A stretch of DNA of 64,000 nucleotides from Lachnospiraceae bacterium (GTDB lineage Bacteria > Bacillota > Clostridia > Lachnospirales > Lachnospiraceae). A program made the position numbers and the translations under genes. This document shows positions 8,699 to 17,269 of the stretch, one piece after another. The DNA lies in NCBI GenBank assembly GCA_910575555.1, contig CAJTFX010000005.1, forward strand, positions 62,001-126,000, read 5' to 3'. The notes under the pieces were generated by a model that was given only the letters and a program-made list of their open reading frames with translations, was not told where the DNA came from and ran no database searches. How positions within the stretch are numbered: the first letter of the stretch is position 1; every line of letters starts with the position of its first letter.

Positions 8699-9424
8699 TT
8701 AAATAACACGCCGCGTTGCGTTATCCTGGAACCGGAAATAATCCGGGCGGTGGCGGGACTGGGTATATTCGAACATAATGCCGTCGCTGTTGTAGGTCTG
8801 GCTGCTGACCACAGCAAGGCAGTTATAGTCTCCCAGCTCCAGGTATTTTTCATCAATTTCCGTCATTTTTTCCACGGTCATAATCCGCTTACTGGTCACG
8901 ATGGAGATATGCAGAGTCTGCTCCAAATATTCATAAATCGAATGTTCTGCAATTTCTCTGGTAAGGTTGACAGCTACGTGTTTCAGAAAATAATTATGGT
9001 TTAGAATCAGGGCTTTTCCGTCCAGATAATGGAGGCGCTGAAGATAATATAATTCACTTCCAATCGGAAAGCCTGTCCGGTTGGAAATTTTTGTGTCTGC
9101 GGTGATTTCAGTAAAGCACAGCACCTCTGTTTTGGGAACCTGGCAGTTTCGGAGGGCGGATTCCTGAAAAGATTCAATGCCGCCAATGGTAAATGAAGTC
9201 TGCAGAGTTGGCTGAAAAATGTTGCGCACGCCTTTTCCCTGCATGGTCTGTACATAACCGTCTGTGACCAGGGCGCTGACGGCCCTGCGTATGGTGTTGC
9301 GGGAACAGTCATAGCGTTGAATCAGCTGGTTTTCAGAGGGCAGCAATTCCTGAAATTCATATTCTCCGGCTTCTATTCTGCTTTTCAAATCCCGATAGAT
9401 ATCAGTGTATTTTGTTTTTGGCAT
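8699..9424 (-). CDS. treR: Trehalose operon repressor, GntR/UTRA family
   Basis: Transcription factor of 241 aa, divergent from treP-treC. The N-terminal GntR winged HTH (about 1-70) has LLPSENQLIQRYDCSRNTIRRAVSAL (shown in part: PSENQLIQRYDCSRNTI). The C-terminal UTRA effector domain (about 90-235) is expected to bind trehalose-6-phosphate and release DNA. The start ATG at 9424 is preceded by AGCAGGAGCG. Several GTTTAAAC-type palindromes lie between it and treP, and one sits just after its own -10 box, suggesting autorepression. Naming rests on both the domain type and the neighbouring tre genes. Confidence 0.9.
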   Translation of the reverse strand: MPKTKYTDIYRDLKSRIEAGEYEFQELLPSENQLIQRYDCSRNTIRRAVSALVTDGYVQTMQGKGVRNIFQPTLQTSFTIGGIESFQESALRNCQVPKTEVLCFTEITADTKISNRTGFPIGSELYYLQRLHYLDGKALILNHNYFLKHVAVNLTREIAEHSIYEYLEQTLHISIVTSKRIMTVEKMTEIDEKYLELGDYNCLAVVSSQTYNSDGIMFEYTQSRHRPDYFRFQDNATRRVI

Positions 9425-9460
9425 AATATATCGCTCCTGCTTGTTTGAACATCTATGTTT

Positions 9461-9488
9461 ATTATAGTATGGAACGGAAGATTGTCAA
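9461..9488 (-). promoter_or_regulatory. treR promoter
   Basis: On the minus strand, TTGACA (9488-9483) and TATAAT (9466-9461) are separated by 16 nt. The operator-like TTGTTTGAACA half-palindrome at about 9441-9451 overlaps the expected start of transcription. Confidence 0.75.
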
Positions 9489-9552
9489 GATTTTATTCCG
9501 GCAAAAGGAAATTGGAAGAATCAACTTGTTTAAACAAATTTTCAATATAGTA

Positions 9553-9581
9553 TTGACATGTTTAAACAAGTATGATATAAA
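9553..9581 (+). promoter_or_regulatory. treP promoter
   Basis: TTGACA at 9553-9558 and TATAAA at 9576-9581 with a 17-nt spacer. The spacer contains a perfect operator palindrome (9559-9568), so a bound repressor would block RNA polymerase. Confidence 0.8.
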
Positions 9582-9635
9582 AGATACAACAACTTGTTTG
9601 AACAAGATGAAATTAAAAGTAGCAGGAGGTAAAAA

Positions 9636-11687
9636 ATGGGTAAGTATGCAGAGGATGCAAGAGAGCTGCTGCAGTATGTGGGAGGTAAAGAGAACATTGC
9701 AGCGGTGTCCCATTGCATGACACGTATGAGGTTTGTGCTCCATGAGCCGAAAAAGGCAGATATTGAGCAAATTGAAGGGATGAAAATTGTTAAGGGAAGT
9801 TTTACCCAGACAGGCCAGTTTCAGGTGATTATCGGGAATACGGTGGCAGATTTTTACAATGATTTCATTGCTGTGTCAGGATTAGAGGGGGTGTCCAGGG
9901 ATGCGTTGAAGAATGCCGCAAAGCAGAACCAGAATGTGATGCAGAGAATGGTTACCGCATTGGCTGAGATTTTTGCCCCGCTGATTCCGGCAATCATTAC
10001 AGGCGGTTTGATTCTGGGATTCCGAAACTGTATTGACAGCCTGTATTTGTTTGAAAACGGAACGAAAACATTATGCGATATCAGCCAGTTCTGGGCGGGA
10101 ATTGACAGCTTCCTGTGGCTGATTGGAGAAGCGGTGTTCCATATGCTTCCGGTGGGAATCTGCTGGTCTGTTACAAAGAAAATGGGAACCACCCAGATGC
10201 TTGGGATTGTCCTGGGTCTGACGCTGGTTTCCGGGCAGCTGCTCAATGCTTATTCGGTGGCCGGGGCAGAAGAAATTCCTGTCTGGGATTTCGGATTTTT
10301 TCAGGTTAATATGATTGGATATCAGGCTCAGGTGATTCCGGCGATTCTGGCAGCTTTTACCCTTGTATATCTGGAGAAATTTTTCCGGAAAATAACGCCC
10401 CAGGTGATTTCCATGATTGTGGTGCCTTTCTGCAGTTTGCTGTTGGCGGTTATCGCTTCGCATTTTGTTTTGGGGCCTGTTGGATGGAAGATAGGTTCTG
10501 CCATTTCTTCTGTGGTTTATGCAGGGATTACAGGTTCTTTTAAAGTGATTTTCGGCGCAGTTTTCGGATTTGTATATGCGCCGTTGGTGATTACAGGGCT
10601 TCACCATATGTCCAATGCCATAGACTTGCAGCTGATTGCAGATTATGAGGGAACGATGCTGTGGCCGATGATTGCTCTTTCTAATATAGCCCAGGGTTCC
10701 GCCGTTCTTGCCATGGCGGTATTGCAGCGGAAAAACGCAGAGGCCCAGGAAGTAAATGTGCCTTCCTGCATCTCCTGTTATCTGGGAGTGACGGAACCTG
10801 CCATCTTTGGCGTAAATTTGAAGCATGTATATCCCTTTGTCTGCGGAATGATTGGTTCTGCCTGTGCGGCAGTGGTATGTGTGGCAACGGGAACAACGGC
10901 AAATGCAATCGGCGTAGGCGGCCTGCCGGGAATTCTGTCTATTCAGACAGAATATATGGGGAGCTTTGCAATCTGCATGGTTATATCGGTGTCTGTGTCG
11001 TTTGCGCTGACAGTTCTTGTGGGCAGAAGGAAGCTTCCAAAGCCTGCGCCTGCTGAGAAAAAAGGAACAGAAGATTACACGGAACAAGCAGTGAAAAGAT
11101 CTGATGGAAAAAAAGAGGAAAACGAAGCAAAACAGGGAAGCGGAGATGGAAACGAAGCAGAACAGGGAAGCGGAGAGGGAAAAAGAGAGGAAAGAGAAGC
11201 AAAATTGGGAGAAGAAAAAGCCGGAATTTCCCAAAAAGAATTAAAAGCTTTTCTCACTGGAAAAGTCATTGAATTAAAGGAAGTAAACGACGGCGTATTT
11301 TCCGAAGGAATTATGGGAGAGGGAATGGCAATCATACCGGAAAATAATCTGCTGTATGCCCCTGCAGACGCCCTTGTCAGCGTGTTAATGCAGGATTCCA
11401 GACATGCCTGCGGGCTGACCTTGGAGAACGGAATGGAACTGCTGCTTCATGTAGGGATTGACACTGTGGATATGAACGGAGACGGTTTCCGTTATCTGGT
11501 GTCAGAAGGGCAGAAAGTAGCGGCCGGAACGCCTCTGCTTGAGTTTGACCGGGATAAAATCAAAGCGGCCGGGCACAGAGACGTTACCGTTTGCATTGTT
11601 ACAGAGCCGGCCGGCGCAGAGAATCTCCGGTTTATGACAGGAATAAAAGGAGAAGCGGGGATTACGTCAGTGGCAGTGTTTGAATAG
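9636..11687 (+). CDS. treP: PTS trehalose-specific EIIBCA fusion
   Basis: Phosphotransferase permease that imports trehalose as trehalose-6-phosphate. 683 aa. The EIIB domain (1-90) has the phosphocysteine in SHCMTRMRFVL near residue 26. The EIIC membrane domain spans about 105-460. A highly charged, Lys/Glu-rich linker (about 475-530), with a short internal repeat around QGSGDGNEA/QGSGEGKRE, leads to a glucose-type EIIA domain (about 535-683) with the phosphohistidine in LLLHVGIDTV near residue 604 and a second histidine in SRHACGL. Many TreP proteins lack EIIA and borrow it; this one is self-sufficient. It starts at ATG 9636 after AGCAGGAGGT. The substrate is inferred from treC and treR. 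Confidence 0.92.
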   Translation: MGKYAEDARELLQYVGGKENIAAVSHCMTRMRFVLHEPKKADIEQIEGMKIVKGSFTQTGQFQVIIGNTVADFYNDFIAVSGLEGVSRDALKNAAKQNQNVMQRMVTALAEIFAPLIPAIITGGLILGFRNCIDSLYLFENGTKTLCDISQFWAGIDSFLWLIGEAVFHMLPVGICWSVTKKMGTTQMLGIVLGLTLVSGQLLNAYSVAGAEEIPVWDFGFFQVNMIGYQAQVIPAILAAFTLVYLEKFFRKITPQVISMIVVPFCSLLLAVIASHFVLGPVGWKIGSAISSVVYAGITGSFKVIFGAVFGFVYAPLVITGLHHMSNAIDLQLIADYEGTMLWPMIALSNIAQGSAVLAMAVLQRKNAEAQEVNVPSCISCYLGVTEPAIFGVNLKHVYPFVCGMIGSACAAVVCVATGTTANAIGVGGLPGILSIQTEYMGSFAICMVISVSVSFALTVLVGRRKLPKPAPAEKKGTEDYTEQAVKRSDGKKEENEAKQGSGDGNEAEQGSGEGKREEREAKLGEEKAGISQKELKAFLTGKVIELKEVNDGVFSEGIMGEGMAIIPENNLLYAPADALVSVLMQDSRHACGLTLENGMELLLHVGIDTVDMNGDGFRYLVSEGQKVAAGTPLLEFDRDKIKAAGHRDVTVCIVTEPAGAENLRFMTGIKGEAGITSVAVFE

Positions 11688-11718
11688 GCAGGAATACGGT
11701 AATTTCATAAAATGGAAA

Positions 11719-11750
11719 GGACGCTTCCGTCTATGGCGGCGGGAGCGTTC
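11719..11750 (+). other. Hairpin between treP and treC
   Basis: GGACGCTTCC (11719-11728) pairs with GGGAGCGTTC (11741-11750), with two wobble pairs and a 12-nt loop. No T-run follows. It may stabilise or partly attenuate the treP-treC transcript. Confidence 0.4.
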
Positions 11751-11764
11751 AGAAAGAGGGAATT

Positions 11765-13405
11765 ATGGAAAATTTTAAGAAAAGCGTGATTTATCAGATT
11801 TATCCCAAATCTTTTTGTGACAGCAACGGAGATGGGATTGGGGATATCCGGGGGATTATACAGAAACTGGATTATATCAAAAGCCTTGGGGTTGACTATA
11901 TCTGGAGCACACCTTTTTTTGCCTCGCCCATGAATGACAATGGGTATGATGTAGAGGATTACCGGAAGATTCATCCGGCCTTCGGCACAATGGAGGATAC
12001 AGAAGAGCTGATTGCAGAGGCAGGAAAACGGGGCATGGGAATCATGATGGATATGGTATTTAACCATACATCCACCCGGCATGAATGGTTTCAGAAAGCA
12101 TTGTCCGGGGAAAAAGATTATATGGATTATTATATCTTTAAAGAAGGAACGCCCCGGGAGCCTCCCACCAACTGGCAGTCCAAATTCGGCGGTTCTGCCT
12201 GGGAATACGTTCCCTCTTTGCAGAAGTGGTATCTGCACCTGTTTGATGTGACACAGGCAGATTTGAACTGGGAGAATCCCAGGGTAAGGGAGGAACTGAA
12301 GGATATTATCCGGTTTTGGAAAGAAAAGGGTGTAAAGGGATTTCGGTTTGATGTGGTCAATCTGATTTCCAAGCCGGAGATTTTTGAGGATGACGCCCAA
12401 GGGGACGGCAGAAGATTTTATTCCGACGGGCCCAGGGTTCATGAATATCTGAAGGAGCTGACAGCGGATACCGGGATCGGGCATATGGTTACCGTTGGAG
12501 AGATGTCGTCCACAAGCCTGGAGCACTGCATCCGGTATTCCAATCCCAAAGAAAAGGAATTGTCCATGTGTTTTAATTTTCATCATTTGAAAGTGGACTA
12601 TAAAGATGGGGAGAAATGGGAGCTGTCAAAGCCGGATTACCGGAAATTAAAAGAATTGTTCGAAACCTGGCAGTGTGAAATGGAACAAGGGAACGGATGG
12701 AATGCTTTGTTTTGGTGCAACCATGATCAGCCCAGAATTGTATCCAGACTGGGAGATGACAAAAAGTACTGGAAGGCTTCTGCAAAAATGCTGGCAGCCT
12801 GTATCCATATGCTGCGGGGAACTCCCTATATTTATCAGGGGGAAGAGCTGGGCATGACAAATCCGGGATATGGCAATATCCATTCGTACCGGGATGTGGA
12901 AAGCATTAATTATTTTCACATTTTGCTGAAAAAGGGCAAATCTGAAGAGGAAGCATTGAAAATCCTGGGACAGCGCTCCAGGGACAACGGAAGAACGCCG
13001 ATGCAATGGGATTTTGGGGCATATGCAGGATTTTCCACTCATGAGCCTTGGATTACGATACCAGAAAACTACTCTTACCTCAATGCAAAAGCAGAAGAGG
13101 AGGATATGGATTCCATTCTGCATTATTACAGAAAACTTGTGGCTTTGCGGAAACAGTATGAAGTAATTCAGGAGGGTTCAGTTGAATTTCTGTATCGGGA
13201 ACAGCCGGAGATATTTGCATACAGACGGCGGTTCAAAGGCCAGGAGCTTCTTGTGCTGAATAACTTTACAGAAAGTCAGGTTGATTTGCAGGAACCATTT
13301 GCCCTCACAGGATACCGCCATTTGCTCGGCAATTATCCCCGGCAGGAAAAAATGGAAATTAAGAGTCTCAGACCTTATGAGAGTTTGATATTCCTGAAGG
13401 GATAA
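11765..13405 (+). CDS. treC: Alpha,alpha-phosphotrehalase (GH13)
   Basis: Cytoplasmic glycoside hydrolase that cleaves imported trehalose-6-phosphate to glucose and glucose-6-phosphate. 546 aa, the usual length. GH13 regions are visible: DMVFNHTS near residue 98, the nucleophile aspartate in GFRFDVVN near 196, the acid/base glutamate in VGEMSS near 246 and NHDQPR near 320. The N-terminus IYQIYPKSFCDSNGDGIGDI is typical of the oligo-1,6-glucosidase/TreC subfamily. It starts at ATG 11765 after AGAGGGAATT. Oligo-1,6-glucosidases look similar, so the trehalose call rests largely on the operon. Confidence 0.9.
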   Translation: MENFKKSVIYQIYPKSFCDSNGDGIGDIRGIIQKLDYIKSLGVDYIWSTPFFASPMNDNGYDVEDYRKIHPAFGTMEDTEELIAEAGKRGMGIMMDMVFNHTSTRHEWFQKALSGEKDYMDYYIFKEGTPREPPTNWQSKFGGSAWEYVPSLQKWYLHLFDVTQADLNWENPRVREELKDIIRFWKEKGVKGFRFDVVNLISKPEIFEDDAQGDGRRFYSDGPRVHEYLKELTADTGIGHMVTVGEMSSTSLEHCIRYSNPKEKELSMCFNFHHLKVDYKDGEKWELSKPDYRKLKELFETWQCEMEQGNGWNALFWCNHDQPRIVSRLGDDKKYWKASAKMLAACIHMLRGTPYIYQGEELGMTNPGYGNIHSYRDVESINYFHILLKKGKSEEEALKILGQRSRDNGRTPMQWDFGAYAGFSTHEPWITIPENYSYLNAKAEEEDMDSILHYYRKLVALRKQYEVIQEGSVEFLYREQPEIFAYRRRFKGQELLVLNNFTESQVDLQEPFALTGYRHLLGNYPRQEKMEIKSLRPYESLIFLKG

Positions 13406-13407
13406 TT

Positions 13408-13429
13408 ATTACTCCGGCGGTTAAATATC
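13408..13429 (+). repeat. Single arm of the dispersed palindromic element
   Basis: The 22 bases from 13408 to 13429 are identical to the left arm of the 79-bp element at 37569-37647 (core CCGGCGGTTAAATATC). No matching right arm follows, so this is a lone or truncated copy, placed 2 nt after the treC stop codon. Confidence 0.8.
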
Positions 13430-13473
13430 AAAAAATAATTTTATGGCCCAGAGTAAGTAATACGGCAAAGAAA

Positions 13474-14598
13474 TTATCCATAAAGGGAAAAGGAACAACT
13501 TATAAAATGCACGGCATATTTTTTCAGAGTATCCTTATTGCCGGTGAAATTTTCTGTCAGTTCAAACCAGGAAATTTTATCCTGATATTCCTGCCTGAAC
13601 GAAGGAACAAACAATTCCTGGTACTGGGGCAGAAACCGGCCGGATTTTTTGCAGTAGCAGGTGGCGGCAGTGGCCTGGACGCGGTAATCTCTGTCCACAT
13701 AGGCGGCAACACTTTTGTGGAGGGCCGTATCTTCCATGGGAAGGTAATAATAGTTTTTGTAATCCGGATAAAAATATTTCAATTCCCCGGTAAAAAGCTC
13801 AATACGCAGCTTTATCAGGCTGCAGCAGGCTGAAATATAGAGATTTCCCAGGCTGCAGGCAAAGGCTTTCGGCAGAGGAAGCTCCGGCTCCAGGGACAGA
13901 ATCAGTTCCAGGCCTTCTGCGCCCTCGTAGGTGTTCCAGCTGTGGGTTTCCCAGGAGGAGACCTGGAAATGCCCTTCAAAAAAGCGGGGATAGGCAAGTA
14001 ACGAAAGAAGCTTCAGCATTCCTTCCATATCTTCATAATTATGCAGCTTTAACAGCGCGCAGGCTTCCTCAGAAGAAACGGAGGCCTGCGCGCCATCCTT
14101 GTTTGCATATTCTGAATAGACGGAAATCAAGTCTCCGCCGGAATATACATCTTCCCTTGCAATGCCCAGAAATTTTTCCAGTGTTTTCTGCTTCAGGTTG
14201 GGAAGGTTCAGGATGTTTTTGCAGCCGGAAATCTGCTTGTATATGTCAAGATGCCGGAAAGAATCCAGATGTTCCGGCAGTTTGTAATGGGCGCAGCGGC
14301 TTTTCAGGAACGGCACGTCAAAGCCTGTGCCGTTAAAGGAAATCAGGGTGTCGTAACAGGATAAAAAATTCAGAAAGGCGGAGAGTATTTCCGGTTCTTC
14401 CGAAAGGTTTTCCGCAAATAACTGGGTGATGCAAATCTGATCTCCTGCCAGATGGGCATATCCTATCATGTATACCTGGCAGCGGGCAGCGGAAAATCCG
14501 GTAGTTTCGATATCGAAAAAAACTGAGGATGGGGTGAAGTATTCAGCGATATAAGGATTATCAGTAAAGGATATCAGTTCTGTCTGCCAGGTTTTCAT
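13474..14598 (-). CDS. Ribonuclease H-like exonuclease, YprB family
   Basis: Predicted 3'-5' exonuclease-type nuclease of 374 aa. The RNase H-like fold begins near residue 25 with VFFDIETTGFSA, giving the metal-binding DxE; TLISFNGTGFDVPFLKSRC supplies the next acidic motif, and the helix-rich middle contains GGDLISVYSEYA. In Bacillus the yprB gene lies beside a helicase, but no helicase is adjacent here. The C-terminal third has cysteines and no clear domain. It starts at ATG 14598. The substrate and role are unproven; a DNA repair or RNA-processing role is inferred only from the fold. Confidence 0.78.
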   Translation of the reverse strand: MKTWQTELISFTDNPYIAEYFTPSSVFFDIETTGFSAARCQVYMIGYAHLAGDQICITQLFAENLSEEPEILSAFLNFLSCYDTLISFNGTGFDVPFLKSRCAHYKLPEHLDSFRHLDIYKQISGCKNILNLPNLKQKTLEKFLGIAREDVYSGGDLISVYSEYANKDGAQASVSSEEACALLKLHNYEDMEGMLKLLSLLAYPRFFEGHFQVSSWETHSWNTYEGAEGLELILSLEPELPLPKAFACSLGNLYISACCSLIKLRIELFTGELKYFYPDYKNYYYLPMEDTALHKSVAAYVDRDYRVQATAATCYCKKSGRFLPQYQELFVPSFRQEYQDKISWFELTENFTGNKDTLKKYAVHFISCSFSLYG

Positions 14599-14833
14599 AG
14601 GGGGTCTCCGTTCTTTGGATTTGTCATATCATGTTATTATAGGATAAATTATCTGGATTTTCAATTTTTTCCTGCAAGATTTTCTGTAATTCCTGTTAAG
14701 AATCTTTTTAATTTTGGCAGGTCACTTTAAACTGGAACGAACAATCTATAGTTCCGTCCGTATCCAAATATAAAAACTTCGCTCTAGAGAAAATAGCAAA
14801 TCACTTGACAAAATATGTACGCTTGTAAGGAAA

Positions 14834-15421
14834 CTATTTCTTCTTCACAATAATCTTCATCTTCGCCTTTTTCCCATTATAAGTTTTAACGGTAATAATG
14901 GCAGTTCCCTTTTTCCTGGCCGTGATTTTCCCGGTGGAGGATACAGTTGCCACAGATTTTCGGTTGGAAGAATAAGTGAGTTTGTGGCTTGCAGTTCCTT
15001 TGGGGAACTTTGCTTTTATCTGGAATTTCCAACCGGCCCGGATCGTCTTGGTTTTGGCGTTCAGCTTGATCTTCCCGGGTTTTTTCTTAACGGTAATCTG
15101 CACGGCGGCGGTTTTTCCGTTGGAGGACTGAATGGTAATCCTGGAAGAACCGGTTTTCTTAGCGGTAATCTTACCGGCTGCGCTGGAGGTATTGCTGCTG
15201 CCTATTTCTATGGTTCGTTCCATACCCTGGGCATTTACCAGAGTAAAGGAAGCAGTTTCCTCTGCCTGGGATTCTGACGACAGCTCCATGGTCAGAGTGC
15301 CGTCTTGGGAGCCGGCTTCCGTGATATTTAAAAGGGCATGTTCATCAGAGGAAGTGATTTCGGCAAAACATTCTTCGGTTCCCAGATAGAAAGAAACGGA
15401 ATCAGGGTTTGAGAATACTAC
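14834..15421 (-). pseudogene. 5'-truncated Ig-like (BIG2) surface protein remnant
   Basis: The frame is open on the minus strand from just inside a TAA at 15422-15424 to the stop at 14834. Residues encoded upstream of the only ATG (15289), starting VVFSNPDSVSFYLG, continue the same Ig-like pattern. The rest has two BIG2-type repeats with GKITAKKTGSSRITIQ and GKITARKKGTAIITVK. There is no signal peptide, no ribosome binding site at ATG 15289 and no upstream start codon, so this looks like the C-terminal end of a lost exported protein. If translated from 15289 it would be a 151-aa protein. The 235 bp between it and the YprB-like gene show nothing recognisable. Confidence 0.6.
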
Positions 15422-15669
15422 TTAAAGTATACTGAGGTTTCAATTTCTGGCAATAAAACAAAAGGATCTTAGCAGGAAATCCGGCATAGTTTTTCTGCTC
15501 CTGCAGGTGCGTGGAAAATGGAAGAAATTTCCTGATATTCCCGGAATTCCCGGAATTGTGCATTTTTCCGGGAATCCCTGCGCCGGTCCGGCAGTTTGTG
15601 CTGAAAAAAGTACAAATTTATCGAAAAAAGATGTGCTACAGATAATAAAATGTGCTATAATCAAAATTA

Positions 15670-15700
15670 TTGACTTATGATTTATCATAAGGCATAAAAT
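15670..15700 (+). promoter_or_regulatory. Probable rnf promoter with palindromic operator
   Basis: TTGACT (15670-15675) is followed after 17-19 nt by A/T-rich -10 candidates (CATAAA 15693-15698 or TAAAAT 15695-15700). The spacer and -35 edge hold an 18-bp palindrome, CTTATGATTTATCATAAG (15674-15691), with 8-bp perfect arms. This is a good place for a repressor. It resembles no single box well enough to name the regulator. The rest of the 399-bp gap before rnfC is A/T-rich with no gene. Confidence 0.6.
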
Positions 15701-15751
15701 ATATTCAGTTAAGATGGACAGCAGTCTGCACAAGCATGCAGAAGGCTGGAC

Positions 15752-15789
15752 TTAGGAATGACATGAATATATTTTATTTCATTCCTTAA
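15752..15789 (+). other. Leader hairpin upstream of rnfC
   Basis: TTAGGAATGA (15752-15761) pairs with TCATTCCTTAA (15779-15789) and is followed by an A/T run ending in TTTTT at 15794-15799. It could be a weak attenuator or an RNA-stabilising stem in the rnf leader. Confidence 0.4.
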
Positions 15790-15820
15790 AAATATTTTTA
15801 AAGAAAGTGGGGCACGAAAA

Positions 15821-17140
15821 ATGGGTCTTATGACATTTAAGGGCGGTGTCCATCCGCACGATGGAAAAGAATTTTCCAAAGATAAGCCAATACGTGAGCT
15901 ATTACCCAAGGATGAGCTGGTATTTCCGGTTTCTCAGCATATTGGGGCGCCGGCAAGCCCGGTGGTAGCTGTTGGTGACACCGTGCTGCGGGGACAGAAG
16001 ATTGCAGAGGCAGGCGGGTTTGTATCAGCGCCGATCTATTCTTCCGTATCCGGCAAGGTGAAGGCAATTCAGCCGCGCAGGGGTGCAGTAGGGGATATGG
16101 TTAATTCCATCATTATTGAAAATGACGGAGAGATGAAGGAAGTGGAGTACGTTCCCACCGAAAATGTAACTGCTCTTTCCAAAGAAGAGATTATTGGAAA
16201 AGTGAAAGAGGCAGGGGTTGTGGGAATGGGCGGAGCCGGGTTCCCGACCCATGTGAAGTTATCACCCAAAGAACCGGATAAAATTGAGTACATAATCGCA
16301 AACTGTGCGGAATGCGAGCCTTATCTGACAGCGGATTACCGGCGTATGCTGGAGAATCCCAAAGAGCTGATCGAAGGAATGCGCATTGTCCTTCAATTGT
16401 TTGATCATGCCAAAGGTTTATTCGGCATTGAGGACAACAAGCCGGACTGCATAGCCAAGATGCAGGAGTTAACGAAGGATGAACCCCGTATGGAAGTCTG
16501 TCCGTTACAGACAAAATACCCTCAGGGCGGCGAACGTCAGCTGATTTACGCCACCACCCACCGGGAAATCAATTCCACCATGCTTCCCGCTGATGCAGGC
16601 TGTATTGTGGACAATGTGGAAACTTTGATTTCGATTTATAAGGCAGTAAAACTGGGCAAGCCTGTGATGAACCGTATTTTTACGGTGACAGGAGATGCAG
16701 TGGCAGAGCCGGGGAACTTCGATATCTGCCTTGGCATGAGTTACGGGGAAGTGCTGGAAGCGGCAGGCGGATTTAAGGTGCAGCCTGAGAAGATTATTTC
16801 CGGCGGGCCTATGATGGGATTCTCCATGTTCGGACTGGACATTCCAACGACAAAGACGTCTTCCTCCCTGCTTTGCCTTGCCAAAGATGATGTGGCGGCA
16901 AGCGAGACTACGGCATGCATCAACTGCGGCCGCTGCGTATCCGCATGTCCGGAACAGATTATTCCCACAAGGCTTGCAAAAATGGCAGGTTACGGGGATA
17001 TGGCAGGCTTTGAGAAGTGGAACGGCATGGAATGTATCGAATGCGGAAGCTGCAGTTATATCTGTCCGGCCAAAATCCCGCTGGCACAGTCCATCCGTAC
17101 CATGAAGAAGCAGATTCTTGCAGAGCGGAGAAAGAAATAG
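15821..17140 (+). CDS. rnfC: Rnf complex subunit C
   Basis: Soluble NADH-binding subunit of the Rnf ferredoxin:NAD+ oxidoreductase, which couples this redox reaction to Na+ or H+ transport. 439 aa. The N-terminus GGVHPHDGKEFSKDKPIREL is typical. The FMN/NADH domain contains GMGGAGFPTHVKLSP and IANCAECEPYLTADYR. Two 4Fe-4S motifs lie near the C-terminus: CINCGRCVSACP and CIECGSCSYICP. It starts at ATG 15821 after AAAGTGGGG. It is the first gene of rnfCDGEAB. Confidence 0.96.
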   Translation: MGLMTFKGGVHPHDGKEFSKDKPIRELLPKDELVFPVSQHIGAPASPVVAVGDTVLRGQKIAEAGGFVSAPIYSSVSGKVKAIQPRRGAVGDMVNSIIIENDGEMKEVEYVPTENVTALSKEEIIGKVKEAGVVGMGGAGFPTHVKLSPKEPDKIEYIIANCAECEPYLTADYRRMLENPKELIEGMRIVLQLFDHAKGLFGIEDNKPDCIAKMQELTKDEPRMEVCPLQTKYPQGGERQLIYATTHREINSTMLPADAGCIVDNVETLISIYKAVKLGKPVMNRIFTVTGDAVAEPGNFDICLGMSYGEVLEAAGGFKVQPEKIISGGPMMGFSMFGLDIPTTKTSSSLLCLAKDDVAASETTACINCGRCVSACPEQIIPTRLAKMAGYGDMAGFEKWNGMECIECGSCSYICPAKIPLAQSIRTMKKQILAERRKK

Positions 17141-17195
17141 ATGATTTACGAAAATATAATTTGCAGCCAATTTAGAAGGTAAGTTGATTGCGAGC

Positions 17196-17232
17196 TCACG
17201 CGTCAGCACGAAGTGCACGAAAATGCGCGTGA
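17196..17232 (+). other. Nested hairpin between rnfC and rnfD
   Basis: TCACGCG (17196-17202) pairs with CGCGTGA (17226-17232), and inside it GCAC (17206-17209) pairs with GTGC (17213-17216) around GAA. It occupies the 129-bp rnfC-rnfD gap, whereas the other rnf gaps are 1-12 bp. No T-run follows, so it is more likely an RNA processing or stability element than a terminator. Confidence 0.5.
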
Positions 17233-17269
17233 TACCTTTATAAAATTAGGAAGAAAGAGGTGTCTTATT

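Larger units (their letters stand above)
9440..9606. promoter_or_regulatory. Cluster of TreR-type operators
   Basis: Four related palindromes occur in 167 bp: CTTGTTTGAACAT at 9440-9452, TTGTTTAAACAA at 9526-9537 (perfect), TGTTTAAACA at 9559-9568 (perfect, inside the treP promoter spacer) and CTTGTTTGAACAAG at 9593-9606 (just past the treP -10). GntR-family repressors commonly bind such sites. Assignment to TreR is inferred from position. Confidence 0.75.

Noticed and set aside
10071-11234. 387-residue minus-strand open frame
   Set aside because: It lies wholly opposite treP, has no ribosome site or recognisable domain, and its Arg/His/Ser-rich composition is that of an antisense shadow.
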